Shown: positions 7,141-17,441 of the stretch, piece by piece
How positions within the stretch are numbered: the stretch's first letter is position 1
How the letters are laid out: each line of letters begins with the position of its first letter
NCBI GenBank assembly: GCA_947457395.1
Contig: CANGVA010000005.1
Location: forward strand, 62,001 to 126,000
Length of the DNA stretch: 64,000 bases
Direction: 5' to 3'
DNA from: Bacteroidota bacterium
Lineage (GTDB): Bacteria > Bacteroidota > Bacteroidia > UKL13-3
The notes under the pieces: model-generated
The model's input: the letters and a program-made list of their open reading frames with translations, nothing else
What the model was told of the DNA's origin: nothing
Database searches by the model: none
Made by a program: the position numbers and the translations under genes

Positions 7141-9075
7141 TTAAATTAATTTTGCACCCATTTTAATATCATCTACAACAGACGGATCAAGTAGAGTAGT
7201 TGTATCACCTAACTGTTCTGTTTCGCCTTCGGCTATTTTTCTTAAGATACGCCTCATAATTTTTCCACTGCGAGTTTTGGGTAAACCTTTAACAAATTGA
7301 ATTTTATCCGGCTTGGCTATCGGACCAATAATGCGTACAACAGTCTGTATAATATTTTGACGCATCAGTTGCGCATCGTGCCCATGATCTTCCATTATTA
7401 CATAGGCATATATACCCTGTCCTTTAACATCATGAGGATAACCCACTACTGCACTCTCCACTACTCCGCTGTGCATATTAATAGCATTCTCAACCTCAGC
7501 TGTTCCTATGCGGTGACCGCTTACATTCAGGACGTCATCTACCCGTCCGGTTATTCTATAGTTTCCTAATTCATCACGCAAGGCCCCATCACCTGTAAAG
7601 TATCTATTTGCATAGGTGGCAAAATAATTAGTTCTGCATCGTTCATGGTCGGCATAAGTTGTTCGGATTGCAGCAGGCCATGCTTGCTTAATGCACAGGT
7701 TTCCACTTATGCTATTACCTTGCAATTCGTTTCCTTGTTCATCTACCAATACTGGCAATACGCCCGGCAAGGGCAAAGTAGCATGTGCAGGTTTCTGTGG
7801 TGTAATACCTGCCAGATTAGAAATCATAATGCCACCGGTTTCCGTTTGCCACCAAGTGTCTACAATCGAACATCGTTCTTTACCTACATACTTATAAAAC
7901 CACTGCCATGCTTCTTCATTAATGGGTTCTCCAACAGAACCCAATACTTGTAATGAATCCAGATTTTTCCCTTCAAGTGGTTTTAAACCAAAAGCCATTA
8001 AACTGCGTATGGCTGTTGGTGCCGTATATAAAATATTGACCCTATATTTCTGGACAATATCCCAGAAGCGTCCGGCATCAGGCCAGGTTGGTATGCCCTC
8101 AAACATCAAGGTAGTGCCACCGGCACTTAACGGTCCATATAAAATGTAGCTATGTCCGGTTATCCATCCGATGTCAGCTGTGCAAAAATGTATTTGCCCC
8201 GGTTGGTATTGAAAAACATTGATAAAAGTATAGTTGGCCCAGACCATATAACCCGCTTGAGTGTGCACCACACCCTTGGGCTTTCCTGTTGAGCCCGAGG
8301 TATACAAAATAAAAAGCGGATCTTCAGCATCCATTTCAGCAGCAGGGAAATTAAATTTTTCTTGCGCTTGCAATTGCTTTTCAGCAACGGCTATTTCATC
8401 TTCCCACCAAACATCCCGCTCCTTTATCATAGATATCGGTATGCGTGTGCGGTTTAAAACCAACACCTTTTTTACTGTTTTATTTTCAATCAATGCATCA
8501 TCAATCACACTTTTTAGTGGAATATCTTTAACTCCGCGAAACGCACCATCGCATGTGATAATGAATGATGCTTGCGCATCTTCAAGCCTGTCGGCTATAC
8601 TTTGAGCAGAAAACCCACCAAATATAACACTGTGTATGGCACCGATGCGTGCACATCCCAATACAGCAAAAGCCAACTCAGGAACCATACCCATGTATAT
8701 ACACACACGGTCACCTTTATTTACACCAATGTTTGTAAGCATTTGCGCAACTGCAGAAACTTGCCGGTGTAACTCACCGTAGGTGATGGTACGTGAAGCC
8801 TCCTCCGGATTATTTGGCTCCCATATAATGGCAGGTTTATTAGCCAAAGTATCCAGGTGCCGATCAATACAATTCTCAGTAATATTTAGTTTTGCGCCTT
8901 TAAACCATTCAATTTTGGGTTCAGAAAAATTCCAATCACATACCTGATCCCATTTTTTTTTCCAAACAAAATGAGAAGCAATATTTTCCCAAAAGGCATC
9001 AGGAAACTCAATGCTTTGCTTGTAATCAGTTTGATATTGCTGCATTGATTTGATTTGGTAAGGATGACTAATCAT
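7141..9075 (-). CDS. acs: Acetyl-CoA synthetase
   Basis: A 644-residue AMP-forming acetate-CoA ligase that activates acetate through acetyl-AMP to acetyl-CoA in the cytosol. It shows the N-terminal cap with WEPNNPEE, the acetyl-CoA synthetase motif VIFGGFSAQSIADRLEDA, the phosphate-binding loop YTSGSTGKPKGVVH, the WWQTETGG adenylate motif, TGDGALRDELGNYRITGRVDD hinge region, and the C-terminal catalytic lysine in RSGKIMRRILRK near residue 605. That lysine is the known target of regulatory acetylation in the family. Length is normal. It sits 27 bp downstream of rnr on the same strand and probably shares its transcript. No separate promoter is evident in the gap. Confidence 0.96.
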   Translation of the reverse strand: MISHPYQIKSMQQYQTDYKQSIEFPDAFWENIASHFVWKKKWDQVCDWNFSEPKIEWFKGAKLNITENCIDRHLDTLANKPAIIWEPNNPEEASRTITYGELHRQVSAVAQMLTNIGVNKGDRVCIYMGMVPELAFAVLGCARIGAIHSVIFGGFSAQSIADRLEDAQASFIITCDGAFRGVKDIPLKSVIDDALIENKTVKKVLVLNRTRIPISMIKERDVWWEDEIAVAEKQLQAQEKFNFPAAEMDAEDPLFILYTSGSTGKPKGVVHTQAGYMVWANYTFINVFQYQPGQIHFCTADIGWITGHSYILYGPLSAGGTTLMFEGIPTWPDAGRFWDIVQKYRVNILYTAPTAIRSLMAFGLKPLEGKNLDSLQVLGSVGEPINEEAWQWFYKYVGKERCSIVDTWWQTETGGIMISNLAGITPQKPAHATLPLPGVLPVLVDEQGNELQGNSISGNLCIKQAWPAAIRTTYADHERCRTNYFATYANRYFTGDGALRDELGNYRITGRVDDVLNVSGHRIGTAEVENAINMHSGVVESAVVGYPHDVKGQGIYAYVIMEDHGHDAQLMRQNIIQTVVRIIGPIAKPDKIQFVKGLPKTRSGKIMRRILRKIAEGETEQLGDTTTLLDPSVVDDIKMGAKLI

Positions 9076-9102
9076 GATTTCAAGAATTGAATAAGTAGAA
9101 AA

Positions 9103-11316
9103 TCATCTTCTTCTTTTATGTTTTACTTTTTTTTCCTTGCCGTCCTTCTTCTTGCCTTTGCGCTTTTCATTACGATCTTTATACTTTTCTATATGCAGTA
9201 TACCTGCAAGTTCCAAATCTATCTGGCGTCTGGTGGTATCTGCATTCTTCACCTTCACCTGCACTGCATCGCCTAATTGATAAATTTTTTTGGTGCGCTT
9301 ACCAATCAGCCACATGTTGCCATCATCAAATTCATAATAATCATCCTGCAAAGAGGTAAGCCTAATCATGCCTTCGCATTTATAATCGGTAATCTCCACA
9401 TACATTCCCCACTCTGAAACGCCTGAAATAATACCGGTAAATTCCTCTCCAATAAATTGCTGTATATATTCAACCTGTTTATATTTAACAGAGGCTCTTT
9501 CTGCATCAGCGGCCTGCACTTCTCTTTCAGAAGAATGTCTGCAGCGCTCTTCATAAAATGCTTCACTGAGTGATTTACCCTTGTGCAAGTATGAGAACAA
9601 TAAGCGATGAGCCATTAAATCTGGGTAGCGTCTGATTGGAGAGGTGAAATGAGTATAATGGTCAAATGCCAGCCCATAATGCGAGGTTTTTTTGGTTGTG
9701 TAATAAGCTTTCATCATGGAACGAACAGCCATTGATTGTATGATATTCTGCTCAGGCTTACCTTCAACATCTTGTAATAATTTATTAAAAGAATGTGCAA
9801 TAGCTTTGTTAGAGGTAGTTTGAATGCGATAACCAAATCTGCCTGCAAAAGTTGAAAATTGCCTGAGCTTATCTTCACTTGGCGATTCGTGCACACGGTA
9901 AACAAAGGTCTTTTTCTGCTTTTGCTCTGCCATTTCATATACATACTGAGCAACAGTGCGATTAGCCAACAGCATAAACTCTTCAATAAGTTTATGCGCA
10001 TCTTTTCGTACTTTTTTGAAAATACCAACAGGTTTGAACTGCTCGTCTAACTTAAATTTCACTTCCTCGGTTTCAAAGTTTACAGCGCCATTTTTAAAAC
10101 GCTGATCCCTGAGTTTTTTAGCCATTTCATTTAATAAATGCAACTCTACAGCTAAATCACCCTCTCCTGATTCGATTCGCTGCTGCGCTTCTTCATAAGT
10201 AAACCTTCGTTGGGAATAGATAACCGTTTTCCCAATCCATTTACTTATGATTTCTGCCTTTTCATTCATTACAAATACAGCAGAGAAGGTTAACTTTTCT
10301 TCATTTGGACGCAGGGAGCAAACTCCGTTTGAGAGCTTCTCAGGCAGCATGGGAATGGTTCTGTCTACCAAATACACTGAAGTAGCGCGATTATAGGCTT
10401 CTTCATCCAACTTGCTATCCTCTGTAACATAATGAGAAACATCGGCAATATGCACGCCTACTTCCCAGTTACCATCAGGCAAAGGCTTAAACGATATCGC
10501 ATCATCAAAATCCTTAGCATCTTCAGGATCTATGGTAAACGTAAGCGTTTTTCTAAAATCTTTCCTCTTTTTAATTTCATCTGCACTTATCTGTTCTTGT
10601 ATCTTTTTCGACTCTGCCTCTACCTCTGAGGGAAATCGGGTAGCAAAGCCAAACTCTGCAATAATAGCATGCATTTCTGTTTGATGAGTTCCAGGCTTAC
10701 CCAGCACTTCAGTAATTTCACCAATCGGATTTTTATGCTCACCAGTCCATTCGGTAATTTTTACAATTACCTTTTCACCGTGTTTGGCTTTGTTGAGTTT
10801 TGGAAGCGGCACATATATATCGGTATACATACGCTTATCATCAGGCACTACAAAAGCATAAGTAGTAGAAAGCTGAACTACGCCTGCAAACTCCATGCGG
10901 TGGCGTTTTACAATTTCAATTACTTCTCCTGTAGGGCGCTCTCCCGGCCTACCAGCATACAAATGTATTTTTACCAAATCGCCATCTAGTGCTGTATTTA
11001 ATCCATCTCGCTCAATCAGTACATCCTGGCTACTGCCATCTTCTGATAGTACATAACCAATACCTCTTTGTGTAACCTGAATACGGCCTTCTAGAAACTG
11101 GCTGATATAGGTAGCCATGTACTTACCCGGTGTCAACTCCTCAATACTTCCTTCCTTCTCCAGTATTTTTAGTAGCCTAATAATGTCATTTCTGCTTTTG
11201 GTATCATCCACATCAAGAGCGGCAGCAATTTGTTTATAGTTAAATGCACGCTTTTTATTAGCTGAGAAATACTTCTCTATTTTTCGCTTGAGTTTATTGC
11301 TGTTTTGGTTGACCAT
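9103..11316 (-). CDS. rnr: Ribonuclease R
   Basis: A 737-residue processive 3'-5' exoribonuclease able to degrade structured RNA. An N-terminal winged-helix-like region (residues about 10-65) is followed by cold-shock domains, then the RNB catalytic core with the metal-binding motif TIDPEDAKDFDDAIS near residues 267-281 (Asp cluster), the conserved YTHFTSPIRRYPDL motif, a C-terminal S1 domain (FTGIISGVSEWGMYVEI) and a strongly Lys/Arg-rich tail, as usual for the RNase R/VacB class. It is the first gene of a likely rnr-acs transcript. Identity is secure. Confidence 0.96.
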   Translation of the reverse strand: MVNQNSNKLKRKIEKYFSANKKRAFNYKQIAAALDVDDTKSRNDIIRLLKILEKEGSIEELTPGKYMATYISQFLEGRIQVTQRGIGYVLSEDGSSQDVLIERDGLNTALDGDLVKIHLYAGRPGERPTGEVIEIVKRHRMEFAGVVQLSTTYAFVVPDDKRMYTDIYVPLPKLNKAKHGEKVIVKITEWTGEHKNPIGEITEVLGKPGTHQTEMHAIIAEFGFATRFPSEVEAESKKIQEQISADEIKKRKDFRKTLTFTIDPEDAKDFDDAISFKPLPDGNWEVGVHIADVSHYVTEDSKLDEEAYNRATSVYLVDRTIPMLPEKLSNGVCSLRPNEEKLTFSAVFVMNEKAEIISKWIGKTVIYSQRRFTYEEAQQRIESGEGDLAVELHLLNEMAKKLRDQRFKNGAVNFETEEVKFKLDEQFKPVGIFKKVRKDAHKLIEEFMLLANRTVAQYVYEMAEQKQKKTFVYRVHESPSEDKLRQFSTFAGRFGYRIQTTSNKAIAHSFNKLLQDVEGKPEQNIIQSMAVRSMMKAYYTTKKTSHYGLAFDHYTHFTSPIRRYPDLMAHRLLFSYLHKGKSLSEAFYEERCRHSSEREVQAADAERASVKYKQVEYIQQFIGEEFTGIISGVSEWGMYVEITDYKCEGMIRLTSLQDDYYEFDDGNMWLIGKRTKKIYQLGDAVQVKVKNADTTRRQIDLELAGILHIEKYKDRNEKRKGKKKDGKEKKVKHKRRR

Positions 11317-11394
11317 AAGATATAGGCAAGTTAATACTTTAAATTAAAATTAGTGCAGCAAAAGACTTGAAAATAATGCTAATAAAAGTTGTTA

Positions 11395-11427
11395 TAAAAA
11401 AGCTGAATCAATTCGGATTCAGCTTTG
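11395..11427 (-). terminator. Rho-independent terminator of the 11472-12176 gene
   Basis: Perfect 10-bp stem: arms 11400-11409 and 11416-11425 with a 6-nt loop. Read on the minus strand the hairpin is followed by a run of seven T residues, and it lies about 45 bp after the stop of the upstream minus-strand gene. Confidence 0.8.
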
Positions 11428-11471
11428 TGGTAAAATTCTCTTTTCAGGGTTCTACTTCTTGATATTTGTGC

Positions 11472-12176
11472 TTATTTTTCGCTTAGTAATAAATTAGAGA
11501 AACATTGCTTATACCAATCCAGTAATTGTATAGCAGTAATACCGCTTCCAACGTCTGAACCAGACTTTTCTTTGGTTCCCTTAACTGATTTGCGCAAATC
11601 AGATAAAGAAAGGCTATTTCCACCTTCTTCCATTTCTACCAATTTCTTATCAACTTTCACATCCTTCAGTTTCAACTTCTCACTTTTCTTTAACACTTTC
11701 TTCCCTTCTTTATTTACTACCATCATTGAAATTTCAATAACCGGTGTGTAATTTCTTCCGGTTGAGCTTCCTGAATAAATTTGTGTCTTAATTGTAATAG
11801 CCTCGTCAAATCCTAATTTACTAAATGCTGCTTTCTCAGTAACAGTTTCCATTACCCATAAACTTCCATTCATCTCATCAGGTATGCTTGATGCACGATT
11901 CAGATTAATAGGAACCAGATCACTAGAAAAAAATTCTTTTAGAGCCTGTTCTGTGTATTTTACTATTTCATCAGAAGTCCTGGTAGTATCATTCAATCTT
12001 GTTGAATTACTACCAATAAAATACAACTCACGTGGGCCTTCATTATCCATACCAACAGAGGCCATTCGGTCTTTGCCATCTATAGAGAAGTTAATTATTC
12101 CTATTCTTTTTTGAGCGTGTGCGGTACTGATAATACCCAGTAAAATCATACCTGCTAAAACTAGTTTTGTTTTCAT
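11472..12176 (-). CDS. Secreted protein of unknown function
   Basis: A 234-residue protein with a clear signal peptide (KTKLVLAGMILLGIISTAHA, cleaved near AHAQ). The ATG at 12176 is chosen because the signal peptide begins there. The mature part starts KRIGIINFSIDGKDRM and has strands with alternating polar residues, a Lys-rich stretch (KKVLKKSEKLKLKDVKVDKK) and a C-terminal helix ending LLLSEK. I do not recognise the family. The opening resembles proteins that sum an aggregate envelope quantity (similar in feel to curli-CsgG-type or DUF-class periplasmic proteins) but I cannot support a name. It is a single-gene unit, with a strong terminator after it and clpB 153 bp upstream of its start. 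Confidence 0.7.
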   Translation of the reverse strand: MKTKLVLAGMILLGIISTAHAQKRIGIINFSIDGKDRMASVGMDNEGPRELYFIGSNSTRLNDTTRTSDEIVKYTEQALKEFFSSDLVPINLNRASSIPDEMNGSLWVMETVTEKAAFSKLGFDEAITIKTQIYSGSSTGRNYTPVIEISMMVVNKEGKKVLKKSEKLKLKDVKVDKKLVEMEEGGNSLSLSDLRKSVKGTKEKSGSDVGSGITAIQLLDWYKQCFSNLLLSEK

Positions 12177-12329
12177 TTGACTAAATTTTGATAAACATAG
12201 CAATATAAATATGGTGCCAAAAGGATATAGTCAGCAATTTACACTTTTAAAATACTTATAGCCAATACTTTAAAAACATCAACTCAAAGGATGCTACGCT
12301 TTACAACCGTCAATAAATGAAAACAATTC

Positions 12330-14930
12330 TCAGTCGTTTATGAATTCAAATTGGTTCTTATCATTCAATACAATCAGAATCTTGCTTTCTTTTTTGATCT
12401 TTCCTGATAATATTTCTTTTGACAGCTCATTCAGAATTCGCTTTTGTATAACACGCTTTAATGGTCTTGCTCCAAATTGAGGATCATAACCTAATTGAGC
12501 CAGCCAATCAAGCGACTCATCTGTTGCATTTAATTCTATTCCTTGTAGAGCCAGATTTTGCTGAATGGCCAAAAACTGTAAGGTAACAATTTGCCGCACA
12601 TCCTCTCTGCTAAGTGGAGTAAACATCATCACATCATCTATCCTGTTTAAAAACTCAGGTCTGATGGTATGTTTGAGCATATCCATTACAGCTACTTTAG
12701 CTTCTGCAATTTTATCTTCCTTATTAAACTCATTATAGTCTTCCAGTTTCTCTTGTATTATCTGAGATCCGATATTGGAAGTCATAATAATGATGGTATT
12801 TTTAAAATTGGCCATCCTGCCTTTATTGTCTGTTAATCGACCATCATCCAGCACTTGTAATAAAATATTAAACACATCGGGATGAGCCTTTTCTATTTCA
12901 TCTAATAATACCACTGAATAAGGTCTTCTGCGCACAGCTTCGGTTAATTGCCCGCCTTCCTCATAACCTACATAACCCGGAGGTGCACCAATTAAACGAC
13001 TCACGGTATGCTTTTCCTGGTACTCACTCATATCTATACGCACCATAGCATTATCTTGATTGAACAAGAATTCTGCAAGTGCTTTTGCAAGTTCTGTTTT
13101 TCCTACACCGGTTGTTCCCAAAAAAATAAAGGAACCAATTGGCTTTTTGGGGTCGCTTAAGCCTGCTCTGTTTCTTCTGATGGCGTCAGCAATGGCTTGT
13201 ATAGCTTCTTCCTGCCCTACTACGCGTTTATGCAATTCTGTTTCCAAATGAAGTAGCTTTTCTCTTTCGCTTTGCAACATACGCGTAACAGGGATACCGG
13301 TCCATCTGCTAACCACACCGGCAATATCTTCACTATCTACCTCTTCCTTTACCATGGCGCTATCGCCTTGCTGTGTGACCAATTGCTGTTGTAATTCTTC
13401 AAGCCGCTGTTCAGCTTCTTTAATCTTACCGTATCTTATTTCTGCTACTTTTGCAAAGTCTCCATTTCTTTCTGCATACTCAGCTTCATGCCTGAGTGCC
13501 TCAATCTGTTCTTTTGCTTGTTGAATACCATCAACTACTAGTTTCTCACTTTGCCATTTTGCTTTCAAAGTATTACGTTCTTCCTGCAGGTTAGATATTT
13601 CAGCCGATAAAAGATTTACCTTGTCATCATCACCTTCTCGTTTAATGGCTTCACGTTCTATTTCCAGTTGCATAATTCTTCTGTCCAACTGATCAATTTC
13701 TTCCGGGACAGAATCAATTTCAAGCCTAAGTTTTGATGCAGCCTCATCGACAAGATCAATAGCCTTATCCGGTAAAAAACGATCATTAATATACCGTTGA
13801 GATAATTCTACTGCGGCAATAATTGCCTCATCCTTTATACGCACTTTGTGGTGCACTTCATATCTTTCCTTCAACCCACGTAAGATGGAAATTGCATCTT
13901 CTGTATTTGGCTCATCTACATATACTTTTTGGAAACGTCTTTCCAATGCCTTATCCTTTTCAATATAACGCTGGTATTCAGCCAAGGTAGTTGCTCCAAT
14001 GGAACGCAACTCACCACGTGCTAATGCTGGTTTTAAAATATTGGCTGCATCCATTGCTCCATCTCCACCACCACCGGCACCTACCAGGGTATGTATTTCA
14101 TCAATAAACAACACAATTTCACCATCACTGTCAATAACCTCTTTTACCACCGCCTTTAGGCGCTCCTCAAATTCACCCTTATACTTTGCACCGGCAATTA
14201 ATGCCCCCATGTCTAACGAAAAAATACGTTTGCTTTTCAAGTTCTCAGGCACATCACCACTAATGATACGATGCGCAAGCCCTTCGGCTATGGCTGTTTT
14301 ACCCACACCCGGCTCACCAATAAGCACAGGATTGTTTTTGGTTCTTCTAGAGAGTATTTGTAATACCCTTCTGATTTCTTCATCACGACCAATTACCGGA
14401 TCGAGCTTACCTGCTGAAGCAAACTCATTTAAATTTTTTGCATATTTATTCAACGCATGATACTGCGCTTCGGCACTTTGAGATGTTACTTTTGTTCCAC
14501 CTCTCAGCTCTTTGATGGCCTTTTTTAAATCTGTTTCATTTACTCCTGCATCCTTTAGTAAGGCTGAAACCTGATCATTAGCCTGCAGCAATCCTATCAA
14601 AACGTGCTCTATTGCAACAAACTCATCACCAAACTCCTTGAGGCTGGCCTGTGCCTTGTTTAGCGCTGTATTTGCAGTATTGGATAGATATTGTGCTATA
14701 CCTCCGGAAACTTTAGGAAATCCCTTAATGATGGCATCCAAAGCTTGATCTAATCTGGCAGGCTGAACATTGAGCTTCTTCAGCAGAAACGTAACAACCT
14801 GCTCATCTGTTTCAAGCAATGATTTGAGGATATGTGCGGTTTCTATTGACTGATGCCCAAAGCCACTTGCCATTTGTTGTGCATGTTGTATAGCTTCCTG
14901 CGATTTAATGGTAAATTGATTTATATTCAT
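12330..14930 (-). CDS. clpB: Chaperone ClpB (HSP100 disaggregase)
   Basis: An 866-residue AAA+ disaggregase that extracts polypeptides from aggregates together with DnaK. Order of domains: Clp N-terminal double repeat (residues 1-145), first AAA+ domain with Walker [10 protein letters not shown] and Walker [15 protein letters not shown], the coiled-coil M domain rich in E/K (about 400-520), second AAA+ domain with [14 protein letters not shown] and [14 protein letters not shown], and the C-terminal small domain ([11 protein letters not shown]). Length is standard for ClpB, and the M domain separates it from ClpA/C. The 315-bp region upstream contains two short palindromes but no CIRCE-type heat-shock operator that I could see. 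Confidence 0.97.
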   Translation of the reverse strand: MNINQFTIKSQEAIQHAQQMASGFGHQSIETAHILKSLLETDEQVVTFLLKKLNVQPARLDQALDAIIKGFPKVSGGIAQYLSNTANTALNKAQASLKEFGDEFVAIEHVLIGLLQANDQVSALLKDAGVNETDLKKAIKELRGGTKVTSQSAEAQYHALNKYAKNLNEFASAGKLDPVIGRDEEIRRVLQILSRRTKNNPVLIGEPGVGKTAIAEGLAHRIISGDVPENLKSKRIFSLDMGALIAGAKYKGEFEERLKAVVKEVIDSDGEIVLFIDEIHTLVGAGGGGDGAMDAANILKPALARGELRSIGATTLAEYQRYIEKDKALERRFQKVYVDEPNTEDAISILRGLKERYEVHHKVRIKDEAIIAAVELSQRYINDRFLPDKAIDLVDEAASKLRLEIDSVPEEIDQLDRRIMQLEIEREAIKREGDDDKVNLLSAEISNLQEERNTLKAKWQSEKLVVDGIQQAKEQIEALRHEAEYAERNGDFAKVAEIRYGKIKEAEQRLEELQQQLVTQQGDSAMVKEEVDSEDIAGVVSRWTGIPVTRMLQSEREKLLHLETELHKRVVGQEEAIQAIADAIRRNRAGLSDPKKPIGSFIFLGTTGVGKTELAKALAEFLFNQDNAMVRIDMSEYQEKHTVSRLIGAPPGYVGYEEGGQLTEAVRRRPYSVVLLDEIEKAHPDVFNILLQVLDDGRLTDNKGRMANFKNTIIIMTSNIGSQIIQEKLEDYNEFNKEDKIAEAKVAVMDMLKHTIRPEFLNRIDDVMMFTPLSREDVRQIVTLQFLAIQQNLALQGIELNATDESLDWLAQLGYDPQFGARPLKRVIQKRILNELSKEILSGKIKKESKILIVLNDKNQFEFIND

Positions 14931-15245
14931 ATTACTTCTTTTTCTTCTTAATATACCTGTAGGCTATCAACATAAGAACCAATGGTTGTTTTCAGGTTAT
15001 TTTGACTTAAACCTTTAATCGGCCTGCAAACTTGACTTAAAAAAAGGGCTTAACCACTGATTAACATCATCAAAATTAGACAAAACGTCTGTTTAAATAT
15101 GAGTCTGACTTCGTTTACATTAGGTTTTAACCTGAAAAAGGCCTTAATAAGGCTGAAGAAAGCAGCCAATTAAATAACCTACATTTTTTTATACGACATA
15201 GCACATCTTTTCATATTTTGCAGCAGTATACATAAGCGAGAAGTA
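14931..15245. other. Intergenic region between clpB and HTH gene
   Basis: A 315-bp AT-rich divergent spacer with no gene that I can support. It must hold promoters in both directions. On the plus side a degenerate -7 (TATTTTG, one base short of TAnnTTTG) lies about 30 bp before 15246. Two short inverted repeats sit side by side: AGGTT-TT-AACCT at 15122-15133 and GCCTTA-A-TAAGGC at 15141-15153. No exact TAnnTTTG was found on the clpB side. Confidence 0.5.
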
Positions 15246-16247
15246 ATGATAGATAAAAATGCCAGGAATACACAACTCAATTTTTTGCTGAGGGTAAAAG
15301 AATCTGCCCCGGCAAATATTTCCTTTGTTGATGAGCTGGCAGAAATTCTTGGTGTAAGCACTGACAGCGCCTATCGCAGGATGCGTGGTGAAACACTGCT
15401 GGCAATAGATGAAATAGCAACGATATGCAAGCACTTTAAAGTCCCATTTGAAACAGAGGTGCAAAAAGATGTTTCATCCGTTTCCTTTAACTTTTTGAGA
15501 CTGGAAAATAAGCCTGAGAATTTTTATAAATGGCTGGATTCACTTAACAGAGATGTAAAACATATAGCGGCTGTTCAGGGAAGTCATATTCTATATGCAG
15601 CCGATGATGTGCCCATCTGGCATCACTTTATTCATGATGAATTTATTGCCTTTAAGCTATTTTACTGGATGAAAAGCATTCTGAATATACCAGCTTATAC
15701 CGACAGTAAATTTAACCCAAATCTCATTGAACCGGCACTTATTAAAACTGCACAGGAATTATTGCAACATTATAATCAAACCAACTCAACAGAAATCTGG
15801 ACTGAAGATACGTTGAACAGCACCCTTAAGCAGGTAGAATATTTTTGGGAATCTGGCTATTTTGAAAATAAAGAAACAGCACTGCGCATGTGTGATTATA
15901 TTATGCAGGTAATTGAAGTGCTGGAATTAAAAGTAAGAAATGCATCAAAAATAGCTACAGGTAAAACTAATACGGTAGAGAACTTTCAATTATACATGAG
16001 TGAGGTGATGGTTGGTAACAACTCCATTCTGGTAACCATGGGTAAAACAAAGGTTGCCTATGTTAGCAATAATACCTTCAATTTTATGAGCACAACTAAC
16101 CCGGGAGTTATAGAAGAAAATGAGAATTGGCTTAGGAACCTGATAAAAAAATCAGTGCTCATTAGCGGTGTGAGTGAGAAACAGCGGAACAGGTTTTTTA
16201 CCATACTTAAAAACAAAGTTGAACAGCTAAAAACAAAAATGAAATGA
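15246..16247 (+). CDS. HTH regulator-like protein (BetR-type N-terminus)
   Basis: A 333-residue cytosolic protein. Residues about 22-65 form a helix-turn-helix: VDELAEILGVSTDSAYRRM with the conserved RR-MRGE end, similar to BetR/XRE-type N-terminal domains found in Bacteroidota. The remaining 260 residues are mostly helical, lack recognised ligand motifs and end in a basic KLKTKMK tail. DNA binding is inferred from the HTH; the target is unknown. Its stop overlaps the start of the next gene (ATGA at 16244-16247), so it is translationally coupled to the aminotransferase and probably opens a four-gene operon ending in gldN. Confidence 0.7.
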   Translation: MIDKNARNTQLNFLLRVKESAPANISFVDELAEILGVSTDSAYRRMRGETLLAIDEIATICKHFKVPFETEVQKDVSSVSFNFLRLENKPENFYKWLDSLNRDVKHIAAVQGSHILYAADDVPIWHHFIHDEFIAFKLFYWMKSILNIPAYTDSKFNPNLIEPALIKTAQELLQHYNQTNSTEIWTEDTLNSTLKQVEYFWESGYFENKETALRMCDYIMQVIEVLELKVRNASKIATGKTNTVENFQLYMSEVMVGNNSILVTMGKTKVAYVSNNTFNFMSTTNPGVIEENENWLRNLIKKSVLISGVSEKQRNRFFTILKNKVEQLKTKMK

Positions 16248-17437
16248 ATCCCATCGCACATAGAGTAGATTTTATAAATGAGCCTCAAACCATTGCCATG
16301 GCAAAGTTGGCAAGGCAATTAATAGCAGAAGGTAAAGATGTGATTAGTCTGAGTTTGGGTGAACCTGATTTTGAAACACCCGAACATATCAAAGAAGCAG
16401 CAAAAAATGCGATTGATGCTGGCTATAGCTACTATACACCGGTTGCAGGCATTCCTGAACTAAGACAGGCTATCAGCGACAAATTTAGTCGAGACAATCA
16501 TCTCTCCTACGCAACTAATGAAATTATTGTTTCAACAGGTGCCAAACATGCTATCATGAATGTGGTAATGGCCTTAGTTAATCCTGGAGAGGAAGTAATT
16601 ATTCCAACACCATACTGGGTAAGTTATTCCGAAATGGCTAAACTAATGGAAGGCGTGCCGGTTTTTATAAAAAGTACTGTTGAGCAAAACTATAAAATCA
16701 ATGCATCACAACTGGAAGCTGCAATTACACCCAAATCAAAGCTCTTCATTTTTTCGTCACCATGCAACCCCACAGGCTCAGTTTACTCAGAGAAAGAATT
16801 GGCAGAATTGGTAAGAATATTTGAAAAACATCCAAATATTTATATCATCAGTGATGAAATATATGAGCATATCAATTTTGTTGGTAAACATGTGAGCATT
16901 GCCTCTTTTGAAAGTATAAAAGACAGAGTTATTACAGTAAACGGACTAAGTAAAGGTTTCTCCATGACCGGCTGGCGTCTTGGATATATTGGTGCAAATA
17001 AAGCCATTGTCCAAGCATGCGAAAAAATACAATCGCAATACACTTCGGGTACCAGTCACATCACGCAACGTGCTGCCATTGCTGCCCTTAACGGAGACAT
17101 GAAACCAACCTATGATATGGTTGCCGCATTTAAGCAAAGACGTGAGCTGGTGGTAAACGGACTTAATCAGATCAGCGGGCTAAGGAACACTTTACCTGAA
17201 GGTGCATTTTATGCCTTTCCTCAGGTTAGTTCATATTATGGGAAAGCTTATAATGGAAAAGTAATTCATAACTCAACAGACCTGTGCATGTATTTACTTC
17301 ATGAATGCTGTGTATCGCTGGTTCCCGGTGATGGCTTTGGTGCGCCCGAATGCTTGCGCATGAGTTATGCCACAGGAGAAACACAATTAACAGAAGCATT
17401 AAAACGAATTAAAGAAGGACTGTCTAAACTTGCGTAA
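16244..17437 (+). CDS. PLP-dependent aminotransferase, aspartate type
   Basis: A 397-residue fold-type I aminotransferase of class I/II. Evidence is the N-terminal SLSLGEPDFETPEHI, the PLP-binding segment SSPCNPTGSVYSE, the IISDEIYEHI motif with the Asp that pairs with the pyridine nitrogen, the Schiff-base lysine in GLSKGFSMTGWRLGY near residue 235, and a C-terminal Arg in CLRMSYATG that holds the substrate carboxylate. These fit a prokaryotic aspartate aminotransferase (subgroup Ib), which converts aspartate and 2-oxoglutarate to oxaloacetate and glutamate. Exact substrate range cannot be told from sequence. It overlaps the upstream HTH gene by 4 bp and precedes the heptose kinase by 4 bp. 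Confidence 0.9.
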   Translation: MNPIAHRVDFINEPQTIAMAKLARQLIAEGKDVISLSLGEPDFETPEHIKEAAKNAIDAGYSYYTPVAGIPELRQAISDKFSRDNHLSYATNEIIVSTGAKHAIMNVVMALVNPGEEVIIPTPYWVSYSEMAKLMEGVPVFIKSTVEQNYKINASQLEAAITPKSKLFIFSSPCNPTGSVYSEKELAELVRIFEKHPNIYIISDEIYEHINFVGKHVSIASFESIKDRVITVNGLSKGFSMTGWRLGYIGANKAIVQACEKIQSQYTSGTSHITQRAAIAALNGDMKPTYDMVAAFKQRRELVVNGLNQISGLRNTLPEGAFYAFPQVSSYYGKAYNGKVIHNSTDLCMYLLHECCVSLVPGDGFGAPECLRMSYATGETQLTEALKRIKEGLSKLA

Positions 17438-17441
17438 AAAA

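Noticed and set aside
14931-15245. CIRCE heat-shock operator for clpB
   Set aside because: No TTAGCACTC-N9-GAGTGCTAA-like sequence is present; only unrelated short palindromes.
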